From an uncultured Lachnospiraceae bacterium (lineage in GTDB: Bacteria; Bacillota; Clostridia; Lachnospirales; Lachnospiraceae): 64,000 nucleotides of DNA. The notes below the pieces were generated by a model that was not told where the DNA came from, did no database searches, and saw only the letters and a list, made by a program, of their open reading frames with translations. Positions 32,308 to 40,529 of this stretch are shown here, piece by piece. The stretch is from positions 35,972 to 99,971 of the forward strand of contig CAJTUA010000018.1 of the NCBI GenBank assembly GCA_910579615.1. Direction: 5' to 3'. Numbering within the stretch: position 1 is the stretch's first letter; each line of letters begins with the position of its first letter. Made by a program: the position numbers and the translations under genes.

Positions 32308-33297
32308 ATGGTTACAAGGGAATGGTTGGATGAAACGGCGATGAAGCTATATGATTTCTGCGCGTATCCTGCGGTACGGCACCGGATTTTGCAGTTTACC
32401 GGAGAGGAGGATACGCCGCGCTTTGCAGCGCTGCATAAGGAATTTCTGTGCAGCGACGTGGTGGAACAGCTTTACAATACGCAGGACATGCAGGGCGGGT
32501 GGGGGCAGTTCCGCTCAAAAGATTACAGTGTAAAGGCGGTTTTCCCAACGTCGCAGGTTGCAATCAGGCGCTGTTTGTATCTGGGGCTGACGTATGATGA
32601 CCGGGATATTCTGATGTTGGCGAATGAATATCTCGGAGGGCTTCTTGACGGGAGCATCCTGGCAAAATGTTTTGAGAAAAACGAGCGTGCCAACCCATGG
32701 CAGACCGCGGAGATATGTGAGTGCATGGAGGCAATCCGCCCATACAACCCGCTCTGTGACGAAACGCTGGCACAATGGAATTATATCGCGGGGCGCGCCT
32801 ATGCGGACGGGGAGTATTCCTACGAGCGCGAATGCGCGGCACAGCATGAGGTTTTCCTGACGCATGAGGCGCGCTTGGTGCCAATGCAGTGCGGGCTTTT
32901 GCTGAAACGCCGGGACGTGTTAGGGGAAGAGACGGAGGATGCGATGCTGCGCCATCTTGGGGAGCAGGCTTATCACAACGGGTATTTCTGGGCGGAATGC
33001 CCGGAGCATCTCCCGGAAGAGTTTGTTGGGCGCAAGACGAGGCGGTGGTTCCATTCATTCAATTTTATCAACCAGTTCCACGGCTCGGCAAGGTATCTCT
33101 CCCATGTGGCAGAATGGCTGATGGACAACCAGAATGCACAAGGATTGTGGGATTATGGTCCGCAGGTGAAAGACCCGTGGGGATATTTTGGGAATTTTTC
33201 CACAAACCGCAAGTATGCGCACAACCGGGTGGTGGACTGTACGATGGAAATTTTAAGCTTTTTGTACCGCTACCTGGAAAATAACACAGGGGTGTAA
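32308..33297 (+). CDS. Predicted alpha/alpha-toroid (terpene-cyclase-like) protein, function unknown
   Basis: 329 aa with no signal peptide. It shows repeated short helices with Trp/Gly turns: NTQDMQGGWGQFRSKDYSVK, DPWGYFGNFSTNRK and NQNAQGLWDYGPQ. These QxxGxW-like motifs are typical of prenyltransferase/squalene-cyclase-type alpha-toroids and related enzymes. No DxDD catalytic motif is visible, so an enzymatic role is doubtful. Start 32308 follows GGAGGAGGGG. A promoter-like TTGAAC-18-TAAAAT lies at about 32241-32270. It precedes the xylan operon but has its own spacing of 280 bases. Confidence 0.55.
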   Translation: MVTREWLDETAMKLYDFCAYPAVRHRILQFTGEEDTPRFAALHKEFLCSDVVEQLYNTQDMQGGWGQFRSKDYSVKAVFPTSQVAIRRCLYLGLTYDDRDILMLANEYLGGLLDGSILAKCFEKNERANPWQTAEICECMEAIRPYNPLCDETLAQWNYIAGRAYADGEYSYERECAAQHEVFLTHEARLVPMQCGLLLKRRDVLGEETEDAMLRHLGEQAYHNGYFWAECPEHLPEEFVGRKTRRWFHSFNFINQFHGSARYLSHVAEWLMDNQNAQGLWDYGPQVKDPWGYFGNFSTNRKYAHNRVVDCTMEILSFLYRYLENNTGV

Positions 33298-33417
33298 AGG
33301 GCAGGGCGGAAGCTGTAAAATTAACAGAAAGTGTTTTTGGGGATATGGGAGGGGGATTTCTTAAAGACGGACAATGGAAGATGATTGGATATGTCATAGT
33401 TATAGCAGGATATATCA

Positions 33418-33447
33418 TTGATGGGAATTCGGGTTTTCTGTTATAAT
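33418..33447 (+). promoter_or_regulatory. Promoter of the xylan-degradation operon
   Basis: TTGATG (33418-33423), 18-bp spacer, TATAAT (33442-33447), 130 bases before the esterase start. Confidence 0.65.
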
Positions 33448-33576
33448 CATTGGTAAGAATTCCGTTGCCGGAAATTTTGCCTGGTGCAGTCTTGCAGGCG
33501 GGCATACGGCATGTACGGAAAGTGTGGATTCCTGCTGATGCAAATGCCGCTTTGTGCGGCGGAAAGAGAGGGGAAC

Positions 33577-34380
33577 ATGGCGACATTCCATATTGAATTT
33601 TTTTCGGAGAGTTTGCTGCGTCCGGTATCGTTTTTGGTGCTTTTGCCGAACGATGTGCGCATCCCGGCACAGGAGCTTGCAAAAAATCCGCATTACAGAA
33701 GGGAACCCAAAACGCTGTTTTTGCTCCACGGCTACACGAATGCTTCGGGGGAATGGTATTACGGCAGTTCCATCCGTTTTCTTGCGGAGAAATATCATCT
33801 GGCGGTGGTTTTCCCGAACGGAGAAAACGGCTTTTATTTAAACGGGGAGGCAACCGGGCACAGGTACTGTGATTTTGTCGGCAGGGAGCTGGTGGAATAT
33901 ATGCGAAAAACCTTCGGTCTCGCAAAAAGTGCGCAGGATACCTTTATTGGCGGGCTTTCGATGGGCGGGTTTGGCGCGCTGCACACAGCGTTTGCGTTCC
34001 CGGAAAATTTCGGGAAGGTGGCGGCAATGTCGTCCGCGCTGATTGTCCATGGAATCGCAGGCATGAAGCCGGGGCAGGACAATGGCGTGGCAAATTACGA
34101 ATATTACCGTAGTTGTTTTGGCGACCTTGACCGGGTTGAGGAAAGCGACGCAAACCCGGAAACGCTTTTGTTGCGTTTAAAGGGCGAGAAGAAAAAGATT
34201 CCGGGGATTTTTATGGTGTGCGGTACGCAGGATTTCCTGTTGGAAAATAACCGTGCGTTCCACCGTTTTCTTTTGCAGGAGGAAATCCCGGTGTTTTATG
34301 AGGAAAGCCCGGGAAGCCACAACATGCAGTTTTGGGATGCGAAACTGGAGCCGGCGATTTGTTGGATGTTGGAGGATTAA
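33577..34380 (+). CDS. CE1/tributyrin-esterase-like alpha/beta hydrolase
   Basis: 267 aa, cytoplasmic. KTLFLLHGYTNASGEWYYGS is the oxyanion-hole strand, LSMGGFGALHTA is the GxSxG-type nucleophile elbow (here GLSMGG), VCGTQDFLLENNRAF carries the acid and SPGSHNMQFWDAKL the catalytic His. The EstA/esterase-D-like family includes acetyl- and feruloyl-xylan esterases. Being 16 bases before a GH43 and upstream of a GH10 xylanase, removal of acyl groups from xylo-oligosaccharides is the likely job. Start 33577 follows AGAGGGG. Confidence 0.85.
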   Translation: MATFHIEFFSESLLRPVSFLVLLPNDVRIPAQELAKNPHYRREPKTLFLLHGYTNASGEWYYGSSIRFLAEKYHLAVVFPNGENGFYLNGEATGHRYCDFVGRELVEYMRKTFGLAKSAQDTFIGGLSMGGFGALHTAFAFPENFGKVAAMSSALIVHGIAGMKPGQDNGVANYEYYRSCFGDLDRVEESDANPETLLLRLKGEKKKIPGIFMVCGTQDFLLENNRAFHRFLLQEEIPVFYEESPGSHNMQFWDAKLEPAICWMLED

Positions 34381-34396
34381 GTAAGGAGATGGGAAT

Positions 34397-36211
34397 ATGG
34401 AAAAGAAATATTATCTGCTTTGTTATACGAGGGAGCCGCTGGAGGATTCTATTTACTCGGAAAAATTAGCGTACAGTATGCACCTTGCGCTCAGCGGGGA
34501 CGGGGAGCATTTTACCGCGCTCAACCATAATTCCGGGATTTTGTACGCGAAGGCGGTTTCCCGCCCGGATGGAACGCTGCATGCGAAAAGTCTGGCAGAA
34601 CCAAAGCTTTTTATGAGGGCGGATGGCACGTTTGGCGTGACGGCAAAAAGGATTGAAGTGGATGGGAGCATGGATGAGGAACTGCGGGAACAGGTGCTTG
34701 CGTTTTGCAGCAAGGATTTGATTCACTACCAGGAGCTTGGCGCGTGGGGCGCAGGGGAAGCGGCAGAAGCATTGCTTCACGAAATGGGGACGGCAATGCG
34801 CAGGGCAATGGTGCTGCTTCATGACATGGGGGAATCCGTGGATGGACGTGCGCAGCGACTTTTCATTGGCCAGTTTACGCAGGAAGAGCGCGACGCAATC
34901 CGTGCCCAGCTGCCAGGAGCAGTTCCAGGCAATATGATTGAGATTTCCGGGGAAGCTGCAGAGCGCCTGAAATGCCGTTTCCTCACACCGGACAATACCG
35001 CGAACGAGGTGCCGGAAACCGTGGAGGCGCACAGCCGGAAAGAGCTTGATGCGGTGCGTGCCACCGCGCGCTACAGCGACGGCTCGTCGCTGCAAAAAAG
35101 GGTGGACTGGTATGCGGATGCGGTGGAGTGGGATAAACCGGGCGAATACGAGGTGTACGGGAAGGTGCATCAGGAGCATTTTCCGTTTCCGATTGCGTGG
35201 GACCGCGCCGACCCATGCATCGGGCGTTGGAACGGGAAATATTATTTTATCGCGACGAATGACGCGGACGGGAACAATTCCCTGTACATACGTGAGGCAG
35301 ATTCGATTCCGGCATTGGTGACGGCACAGGAAGTAAAGATTCTGGATTCGCAGATGTACCCGCATTTGAAGGGGCTTTTGTGGGCTCCGGAATTCCATAT
35401 CATAAAGGACAGGCTCTATATTTTCCATGCGGGAACGCCAGGACCATTCGAGAAGGAGCAGAGCCATGTGATGGCATTAAAGCCGGGCGGAAACCCGATG
35501 CGCGCGCAGGACTGGGAAATGCCCGTGCGCGTAGAAAAGCAGGACGCAAGCATGCTCTACGGCGAGCAGGGCATCACGCTTGACATGACGGAATTCGAGG
35601 CGGCGGGTGTGCATTATGTGTGTTGGTCGCAGCGGCAATTTTTCCCAGTTGACCAGGGCGCATGGCTTTTTCTTGCAAAGCTTAATCCGGAAAAACCGTG
35701 GCAGCTTGCATCGCAGCCCGTACTTTTGTCACAGCCGGAGTATGGCTGGGCGAACAACCATACATTCGTGGAGGAAGGTCCATTTGTAATCAAGAAGGAC
35801 GGGATGGTTTATATGACCTTCTCCGGTGCTGCGGTAGATTCAACTTATGTGACGGGTCTGCTTACTGCAAAGGAAGGCGATGATTTGCTGAACCCGGATA
35901 ACTGGATAAAGGAAAATTGCCCGCTTCTTTCATCAAGGAGTGTGCCGTCGGATGTCAGCGAAAAAGGCTGCACGGCGGCAGAGTCAAAATGGGGGGAATT
36001 CGGACCGGGACACAATTCCTTTGTGGAGGATGAGGACGGGGTAATGTGGTTTGTCTACCATGCAAGGCGCGGCGTGAACGGTGAGCGCTCGAGCGGCCTG
36101 CGGCGGCTGCATTTTAACCGCGAGGGTTTCCCGGTGCTTGATATGACGCAGGAGCGCGATTTGAACCCGGAGCTTACCTGGGTGAAGACGAAGGTCATTG
36201 TGCAGGGATAG
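34397..36211 (+). CDS. Glycoside hydrolase family 43-like enzyme
   Basis: 604 aa, cytoplasmic. An N-terminal 240-residue module is followed by a five-blade propeller typical of GH43: WDRADPCIGRWNGKYYFIAT (general base Asp), LLWAPEFHIIKDRLYIFHAG (WAPE), VEEGPFVIKKDGMVYMTFSG (acid Glu in EGP) and FGPGHNSFVEDEDGVMWFVY. GH43 enzymes act as beta-xylosidases or alpha-L-arabinofuranosidases. The N-terminal module lacks an obvious relative; it contains an arginine-rich helix pair. AAGGAG precedes ATG. Its place between an esterase and a secreted GH10 suggests intracellular finishing of imported arabinoxylan fragments. Confidence 0.88.
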   Translation: MEKKYYLLCYTREPLEDSIYSEKLAYSMHLALSGDGEHFTALNHNSGILYAKAVSRPDGTLHAKSLAEPKLFMRADGTFGVTAKRIEVDGSMDEELREQVLAFCSKDLIHYQELGAWGAGEAAEALLHEMGTAMRRAMVLLHDMGESVDGRAQRLFIGQFTQEERDAIRAQLPGAVPGNMIEISGEAAERLKCRFLTPDNTANEVPETVEAHSRKELDAVRATARYSDGSSLQKRVDWYADAVEWDKPGEYEVYGKVHQEHFPFPIAWDRADPCIGRWNGKYYFIATNDADGNNSLYIREADSIPALVTAQEVKILDSQMYPHLKGLLWAPEFHIIKDRLYIFHAGTPGPFEKEQSHVMALKPGGNPMRAQDWEMPVRVEKQDASMLYGEQGITLDMTEFEAAGVHYVCWSQRQFFPVDQGAWLFLAKLNPEKPWQLASQPVLLSQPEYGWANNHTFVEEGPFVIKKDGMVYMTFSGAAVDSTYVTGLLTAKEGDDLLNPDNWIKENCPLLSSRSVPSDVSEKGCTAAESKWGEFGPGHNSFVEDEDGVMWFVYHARRGVNGERSSGLRRLHFNREGFPVLDMTQERDLNPELTWVKTKVIVQG

Positions 36212-36279
36212 AGGGCAACATGGCAGAAAAGGCCGGAATGGATTTGGAAGGGAACGTGTAAGTAAGGAGGAGCTTATTT

Positions 36280-37584
36280 ATGAAAATCAGGAAATTATGT
36301 TTTACACTCGCTGCTGTGGCGCTGCTTGCAGGCTGCGGCGGTGAGGGCGGGAAGGAGGACGCGACACCGACGGCGGCAGAACCGGATGGAAATGATGCAA
36401 ATTCGGGGCAGAAAAATGATGACACGGAAAAGAACCAGGTAACACCGGAGCTGACCCCGGAGCCGACACAGACACCGACCCCGACGCCGGAACCGACAGC
36501 TGTTCCGAGGGCAGAGAATTTCCTTGAACTTTACAAGGATGATTTTTATATGGGGATTGCGTTAAATCCGGGCGATTTTAGTAATTGGGCAAAAATCGGG
36601 GATACGATAACGGCAAATTTCAACAGCTTTACCTGTGAGAATGAGATGAAGCCGGATGCGCTGCTGCGCCAGAAGGAGAGCCAGGACGGTCTGGCGGATG
36701 GAAGTACCTACACCGAACCGGCTGTCGATTTTTCGCGCTGCAACGCGGCGGTGCTCTACGCACTGGAAAATGATATTAAAATCCGTTTCCACACACTTGT
36801 CTGGCATGCGCAGACACCGCGTTGGTTTTTTACCGAGGACTATACGAACGATGGGGAATATGTCAGCCGCGAGGTTATGCTTGCGCGCATGGAGAGCTAC
36901 ATCCGTCAGGTTCTGACCTATTTTGATACGGAATACCCAGGCTTGATTTATGCGGTGGACGTGGTGAACGAGGCGTTTAACGGACCGGTTTCGGACGAGA
37001 ACCCGCACGGTGTTGTGGAGGAAACGGACGGGCATGAAAATTACTGGTTTGAGGTTGTCGGCACGGATTATGTTTATTATGCGTTTTATTATGCAAGACA
37101 GTATGCAGCAGATGGTATGAAGCTGTTTTACAATGATTACAACACAGTAACGAAGACAAAACGGATTATTGACGGGCTGCAGCAAATTCAGGATGAGGGG
37201 CTGATTGACGGAATCGGTATGCAGTCCCATGTCGGCATCAGCGATGTGATGGATATGACGCTGCTTCCGACAGTGCGCACGTTCTGCCGCGCGGGTTACG
37301 AGGTGCAGATTACGGAGTTTGACCTTGGCATCGGGCAGGAGGCGACGGAGGAGAACCTGGAAAAGCAGGCGCGTAAGCTCAAATGCCTGATGATTGGTCT
37401 GCAGAAAATTGTCGAGCAGGGGATGCCGTTTACCTCGATGACCTTCTGGGGATACACGGACCGCCCGGCGAGCGGCGGTTGGAGAGCCGGGGAGCATGCG
37501 CTTTTGTTCGACGAGCAGGGCAACCCGAAACGCGCGTTTTACGGTGTGCTGCAGGATGAATCGGTGCTGGCGGTGGATTATTGA
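36280..37584 (+). CDS. Endo-1,4-beta-xylanase, GH10, lipoprotein
   Basis: 434 aa. Signal peptide with lipobox LLAGC (Cys at 19), a Thr/Pro-rich linker (TPEPTQTPTPTPEP), then the GH10 barrel: RFHTLVWHAQTPRWFF, the acid/base Glu in VDVVNEAFNG, GIGMQSHVGIS and the nucleophile Glu in VQITEFDLGI, then MTFWGYTDRP. It cleaves the xylan backbone at the cell surface. Length suits a single catalytic module without a carbohydrate-binding module. It is the third gene of the esterase-GH43-GH10 set, 68 bases after GH43, with AAGGAGG. Confidence 0.95.
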   Translation: MKIRKLCFTLAAVALLAGCGGEGGKEDATPTAAEPDGNDANSGQKNDDTEKNQVTPELTPEPTQTPTPTPEPTAVPRAENFLELYKDDFYMGIALNPGDFSNWAKIGDTITANFNSFTCENEMKPDALLRQKESQDGLADGSTYTEPAVDFSRCNAAVLYALENDIKIRFHTLVWHAQTPRWFFTEDYTNDGEYVSREVMLARMESYIRQVLTYFDTEYPGLIYAVDVVNEAFNGPVSDENPHGVVEETDGHENYWFEVVGTDYVYYAFYYARQYAADGMKLFYNDYNTVTKTKRIIDGLQQIQDEGLIDGIGMQSHVGISDVMDMTLLPTVRTFCRAGYEVQITEFDLGIGQEATEENLEKQARKLKCLMIGLQKIVEQGMPFTSMTFWGYTDRPASGGWRAGEHALLFDEQGNPKRAFYGVLQDESVLAVDY

Positions 37585-37749
37585 AAAGGGTGTGGTTATG
37601 ACTTGTCCGAATCCGGCGGAGCAGTAAAGGAATATTTTTAGCGAAGAGGCTGTTGTAAGATGGTATGATTCTGCAATGTATTGATATGTCGTTTTATCGA
37701 TATACCTTAATTGCAGGAACAGACATTTTGCGATAGCCTCAAAATTATC

Positions 37750-37808
37750 TTGACAGTGCTCGCAGAGTATGTTACACTTTAATTGTTCTATATAGAACTG
37801 TTCGAACA
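37750..37808 (+). promoter_or_regulatory. MarR gene promoter and double palindrome operator
   Basis: TTGACA (37750-37755), 17-bp spacer, TACACT (37773-37778). Directly after the -10 come two perfect palindromes, GTTCTATATAGAAC (37785-37798) and TGTTCGAACA (37799-37808), over the likely transcription start. A natural autorepressor site for the MarR protein encoded 20 bases on. Confidence 0.8.
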
Positions 37809-37828
37809 AGATATGAGGTATTGCAAAA

Positions 37829-38272
37829 ATGGAAACAAAGGGCGGATTTTACATTACGCAAATCAAACAGCTGCAGGAGCGGATTTTTGAGCGGCTTTTA
37901 CTTGCAGCGGGCTTGGAATTAAGCGGCGGGCAGGGGAGAATTTTGTTTGTCCTGTGGAAGAAAGATTACCTGACAGTCGGCGAAATCAGCAAGGAGACGT
38001 CCCTTGCAAAAAATACGGTCTCTGCCGTTGTGGATGGCATGGTGCGCAAAGGGATTGTGGAGCGCACGATAAATCCCAACAACCGCCGGGAAACCATCAT
38101 ATCCCTCACGGAGCATTCAAGGGGGATGCAGCAGAAGTATGAAGAGGTATCCCAGCAGATGAACGAGCTGTTTTACCGAGGGTTTTCCGGTCAGGAGCGT
38201 GAGGCTTTTGAAGGGTATCTTGCCCGGATTCGCAAGACGCTGACCGAGGAGGAAGGACGTATGCGGAACTAA
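37829..38272 (+). CDS. MarR family transcriptional regulator
   Basis: 147 aa. The winged helix is LELSGGQGRILFVLWKKDYL, then TVGEISKETSLAKNTVSAVV, DGMVRKGIVERTINPNNRRE (the wing DxR variant is NNRR) and IISLTEH. Dimer helices form both ends. MarR proteins usually repress their own operon and are released by small phenolic or oxidising molecules. Here the target probably includes the next gene, a flavin-split-barrel protein 124 bases downstream. The ribosome site is a modest GAGG. Confidence 0.92.
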   Translation: METKGGFYITQIKQLQERIFERLLLAAGLELSGGQGRILFVLWKKDYLTVGEISKETSLAKNTVSAVVDGMVRKGIVERTINPNNRRETIISLTEHSRGMQQKYEEVSQQMNELFYRGFSGQEREAFEGYLARIRKTLTEEEGRMRN

Positions 38273-38279
38273 AAAACAG

Positions 38280-38376
38280 CAGCCGCCCGGACAGAACCCC
38301 AGTGAAATTTTTTGTAGCGAAGCGGAAAAAAATTCCACTGCCGTGAAAAGGGACTGGGAGGGCGGGTGCGGAACTT
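38280..38376 (+). repeat. Dispersed hairpin repeat, family A copy 3
   Basis: Contains CCCGGACAG, the arm CAGTGAAATTTTTT, then AAAAAAATTCCACTG, CCGTGA, CTGGGAGGG and TGCGGAACTTAA. It is the same element as 7461-7621 in the opposite orientation. It lies between the MarR and flavin-split-barrel genes and ends 9 bases before the GGAGG of the latter. Confidence 0.75.
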
Positions 38377-38395
38377 AATATGGAGGTAAAAACTT

Positions 38396-38812
38396 ATGAG
38401 AACAAAATCGGAATTATATGATTTCATCCGGCAGCAGGAGGTTCTTTATGTAGCTTCCATTGACGGGGAGGGTTATCCGAACATCAAAGCGATGTATGTG
38501 CCGCGCAGAATTGAGGGCAACAGCCTTTACTTAAGCACCAATACTTCGTCCATGCGGGCAAAGCAATATACGGAAAACCCAAAGGCGAGCGTTTACATCA
38601 TACAGGGCGGCGAGGGCATCATGCTAGTTGGCACGATGGAGGTTTTGCAGGATTTGGAGTCAAAGGAATCCATCTGGCGCGAGGAGGATGTCCAATATTA
38701 CAAGGAGGGTGTGACAGACCCGGATTATTGCGTGTTTCGGTTTACGGCGGAAAAAGGCAGGCGGTATTATGCCGGGGAGTCCGAGGATTTCACAGTGGAA
38801 GAGTTGGGATAG
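38396..38812 (+). CDS. Pyridoxamine 5'-phosphate oxidase-like flavin split-barrel protein
   Basis: 138 aa. The pattern LYDFIRQQEVLYVASIDGEG, then YPNIKAMYVPRRIEGNSLYL, STNTSSMRAKQYTENPKASV and IMLVGTMEVLQDLE is the PNPOx/general-stress-protein 26 family. Members bind FMN, F420 or haem and often act in redox defence; catalytic PdxH residues are not expected here. GGAGG is 9 bases upstream. MarR regulation is inferred from position. Confidence 0.87.
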   Translation: MRTKSELYDFIRQQEVLYVASIDGEGYPNIKAMYVPRRIEGNSLYLSTNTSSMRAKQYTENPKASVYIIQGGEGIMLVGTMEVLQDLESKESIWREEDVQYYKEGVTDPDYCVFRFTAEKGRRYYAGESEDFTVEELG

Positions 38813-38899
38813 GAAAATAAATGCAGGCTTCCGAATTTTGACCAAAGCGCCGGCATATTGACGATGCCGGAGATTTTGAACAAACAGGAGGGAATTCAT

Positions 38900-39664
38900 A
38901 TGCCATATCTTAAAACAGGCAATCTATCCACCTACTACGAGGAATTTGGCACAGGGGAACCTGTGCTTTTCCTCCATAGCGGCTACAGCCGCGGGATTCT
39001 GGCGTTTTGCGGGCAGATACAGCCGTTTTACTCATCGGGATGGCACGGCTATTACCCGGATTTCCGTGGACATGGGCGCACGTACTGCGATGACCTGACG
39101 TGGGATTCCGCGCGCATTGCAGAGGATATGATTGCGTTTCTGGACAGCTTGAACATTCCGAAAGCGAACCTGGTTGGATACAGTACGGGCGGAGGAGTCG
39201 CGTATTATATGGCGGCAAGACATCCGGAGCGGGTGCAAAGCCTGATTGCCATCGGAAACGGCGGCGTGGTGGATGCCTCCGGCGCACAGGACTATGAACC
39301 GGAAGCGCTGCTCGCACATGGTGAAACGGACTTTATCGAGAATGTAAAGACACTGCACGCCGATGCCCACCGGGGAAACTGGGAAGAATATCTGCTCCAG
39401 GAAGTGCGGGATTGGCGGGAACATCCATCCTTGACACAGGGGGACTGGGCGCGGATTACGATGCCAATGCTTCTGATTGCGGGGGAAGAGGATGGTTTTG
39501 CAACGACGGAAAGGCTTGAAAAAATCAGGGAAAATTGTCCGCAAGCGGAAATATGGATTGTGGAAGGCTGTGGGCATCGTCCGCATTTTCCACACGAGAG
39601 AGTGAAAGATGTTAATGAGCGGATGCTGCAGTTTCTGGAAAAGAACGGGCGAAAGGGAGGATGA
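38900..39664 (+). CDS. Alpha/beta hydrolase
   Basis: 254 aa. GEPVLFLHSGYSRGILAFCG gives the oxyanion strand (HSGY in place of HG), LVGYSTGGGVAYYMA is the nucleophile elbow GYSTGG with Ser, LIAGEEDGFATTERLEKIRE carries the acid, and VEGCGHRPHFPHERVKDVNE the His. The substrate is unknown; it resembles haloperoxidase/prolyl-aminopeptidase-type hydrolases. Start 38900 follows AGGAGG by 8 bases. It may be co-transcribed with the preceding flavin protein, 87 bases upstream. Confidence 0.88.
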   Translation: MPYLKTGNLSTYYEEFGTGEPVLFLHSGYSRGILAFCGQIQPFYSSGWHGYYPDFRGHGRTYCDDLTWDSARIAEDMIAFLDSLNIPKANLVGYSTGGGVAYYMAARHPERVQSLIAIGNGGVVDASGAQDYEPEALLAHGETDFIENVKTLHADAHRGNWEEYLLQEVRDWREHPSLTQGDWARITMPMLLIAGEEDGFATTERLEKIRENCPQAEIWIVEGCGHRPHFPHERVKDVNERMLQFLEKNGRKGG

Positions 39665-39793
39665 GCAAGTCATGTTCCATGGGAGATGATGTCACTTGAG
39701 TTTCCGTAAACTGCAATCCAAAAATAAATATAACTTCCCGAAGTACCAGTCTGCCGATTTTTCAGAATCCAGGAATGCCATAGAAAATGGCTC

Positions 39794-39822
39794 TTGACGA
39801 ATTCAATAATTGATGATATGAT
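39794..39822 (+). promoter_or_regulatory. Promoter of the antisense antitoxin RNA
   Basis: TTGACG (39794-39799), 17-bp spacer, TATGAT (39817-39822). Confidence 0.7.
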
Positions 39823-39828
39823 ATAGAC

Positions 39829-39926
39829 ACAGAGGGAAACCAGAGACGGTTTCACCCCAATATGGTTTTTACTGCATCAACATGCAGCAGCCGTCATTAT
39901 TGCGAGTAATGGCGGCTATTTTTTTT
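39829..39926 (+). ncRNA. Candidate antisense (type I antitoxin) RNA
   Basis: About 98 nt from a consensus promoter to an intrinsic terminator: stem GCCGTCATTA (39890-39899) with TAATGGCGGC (39907-39916) and then TATTTTTTTT. A second hairpin CTGCATCAACATGCAG is at 39872-39887. It runs toward and overlaps the 3' end of the toxin gene on the other strand (stop codon at 39916-39918). Convergent 3' overlap is the arrangement of TxpA/RatA and BsrG/SR4. Confidence 0.65.
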
Positions 39927-40011
39927 CATCCTTGTGAAAGATTGTGTAGCATAATCCCACAAGGGCGACGATGAGTATACTAAATTGGATTAAATCCGCA
40001 TATGTAACCAT
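39916..40011 (-). CDS. Small membrane toxin, putative holin-like/type I toxin
   Basis: 31 aa starting MVTYADLIQFSILIVALVGL and ending in the charged tail HKDEKK; one transmembrane helix. This is the hallmark shape and sequence of the 'putative holin-like toxin' family found beside antisense RNAs in Firmicutes. The ribosome site AAGGAAGGAGGG is strong, 8 bases before ATG 40011. It has its own promoter (40102-40130). Expected action is membrane depolarisation when not silenced. Too short for most gene finders. Confidence 0.78.
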   Translation of the reverse strand: MVTYADLIQFSILIVALVGLCYTIFHKDEKK

Positions 40012-40080
40012 CGGCAATCCCTCCTTCCTTTACGTCCAGAGGGAAAGACTCCCTCCGGCAAAAGAGGGTGAAGACCGCCT

Positions 40081-40130
40081 CGTCTTGGTTTCCCTGCATT
40101 CATTGTATTTCCTCTGTCGTTTTTTGTCAA
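40081..40130 (-). promoter_or_regulatory. Toxin promoter; its -10 and leader are duplicated at 9.9 kb
   Basis: Minus strand: TTGACA (40125-40130), 17-bp spacer, TACAAT (40102-40107), giving an about 84-base leader. Bases 40081-40114 (the -10 and first leader bases) recur at 9872-9905 with one mismatch. The leader start AGGGAAACCAAGACG also resembles the 5' start of the antisense RNA (AGGGAAACCAGAGACG at 39835-39850). Confidence 0.75.
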
Positions 40131-40381
40131 CCGGAATTTTGCTTTGCGTTTTCCCGGTTTTTCAACAGGCTCTAATTTCTGACCGGCTGTCCAGAAACCT
40201 GCAGCGGTAAACCCACCTGTTTTTCAAATTACTTTTATGAAGTGGCTTTGCTCGCAAAAACTTATGGTCAAAGCTACTATATTACACCACATGTTATCTG
40301 TCGAATAGTGTGCTGAAATATTATGCCGCATATATGGTCAGACGAAACAGTGATGTGGAACAATTACAGATGGATAAAATG

Positions 40382-40413
40382 GATGCGGCTCTTTTGAGTT
40401 CGCATCTTTTTTT
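40382..40413 (+). terminator. Intrinsic terminator upstream of the DUF2135-like gene
   Basis: GATGCG (40382-40387) and CGCATC (40401-40406) followed by seven T. It would end a short plus-strand transcript from around 40290; no gene was recognised in 40131-40381. Confidence 0.55.
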
Positions 40414-40529
40414 CCGTGATAAAAATTCCCATATCGAGTAATCTGTAGATAAGGAAACACGGATAAAATCCGATATGGAAAATGCTTTTATCAGCGTTTT
40501 TCTGGCAGAAAGATAAGGAGGAATCAGCC

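Noticed and set aside
36562..37809. 415-codon minus-strand ORF opposite the GH10 xylanase
   Set aside because: It is the antisense shadow of a clear xylanase gene with a signal peptide and both catalytic Glu; composition is His/Ile/Arg-rich and no ribosome site exists.
39971..40210. 79-codon plus-strand ORF
   Set aside because: It is opposite the small toxin and its promoter, with no ribosome site; the minus strand carries the real gene.
40290..40440. Open reading VLKYYAAYMVRRNSDVEQLQ
   Set aside because: No start codon with a ribosome site, and its end coincides with an intrinsic terminator, so it is not a supported gene.
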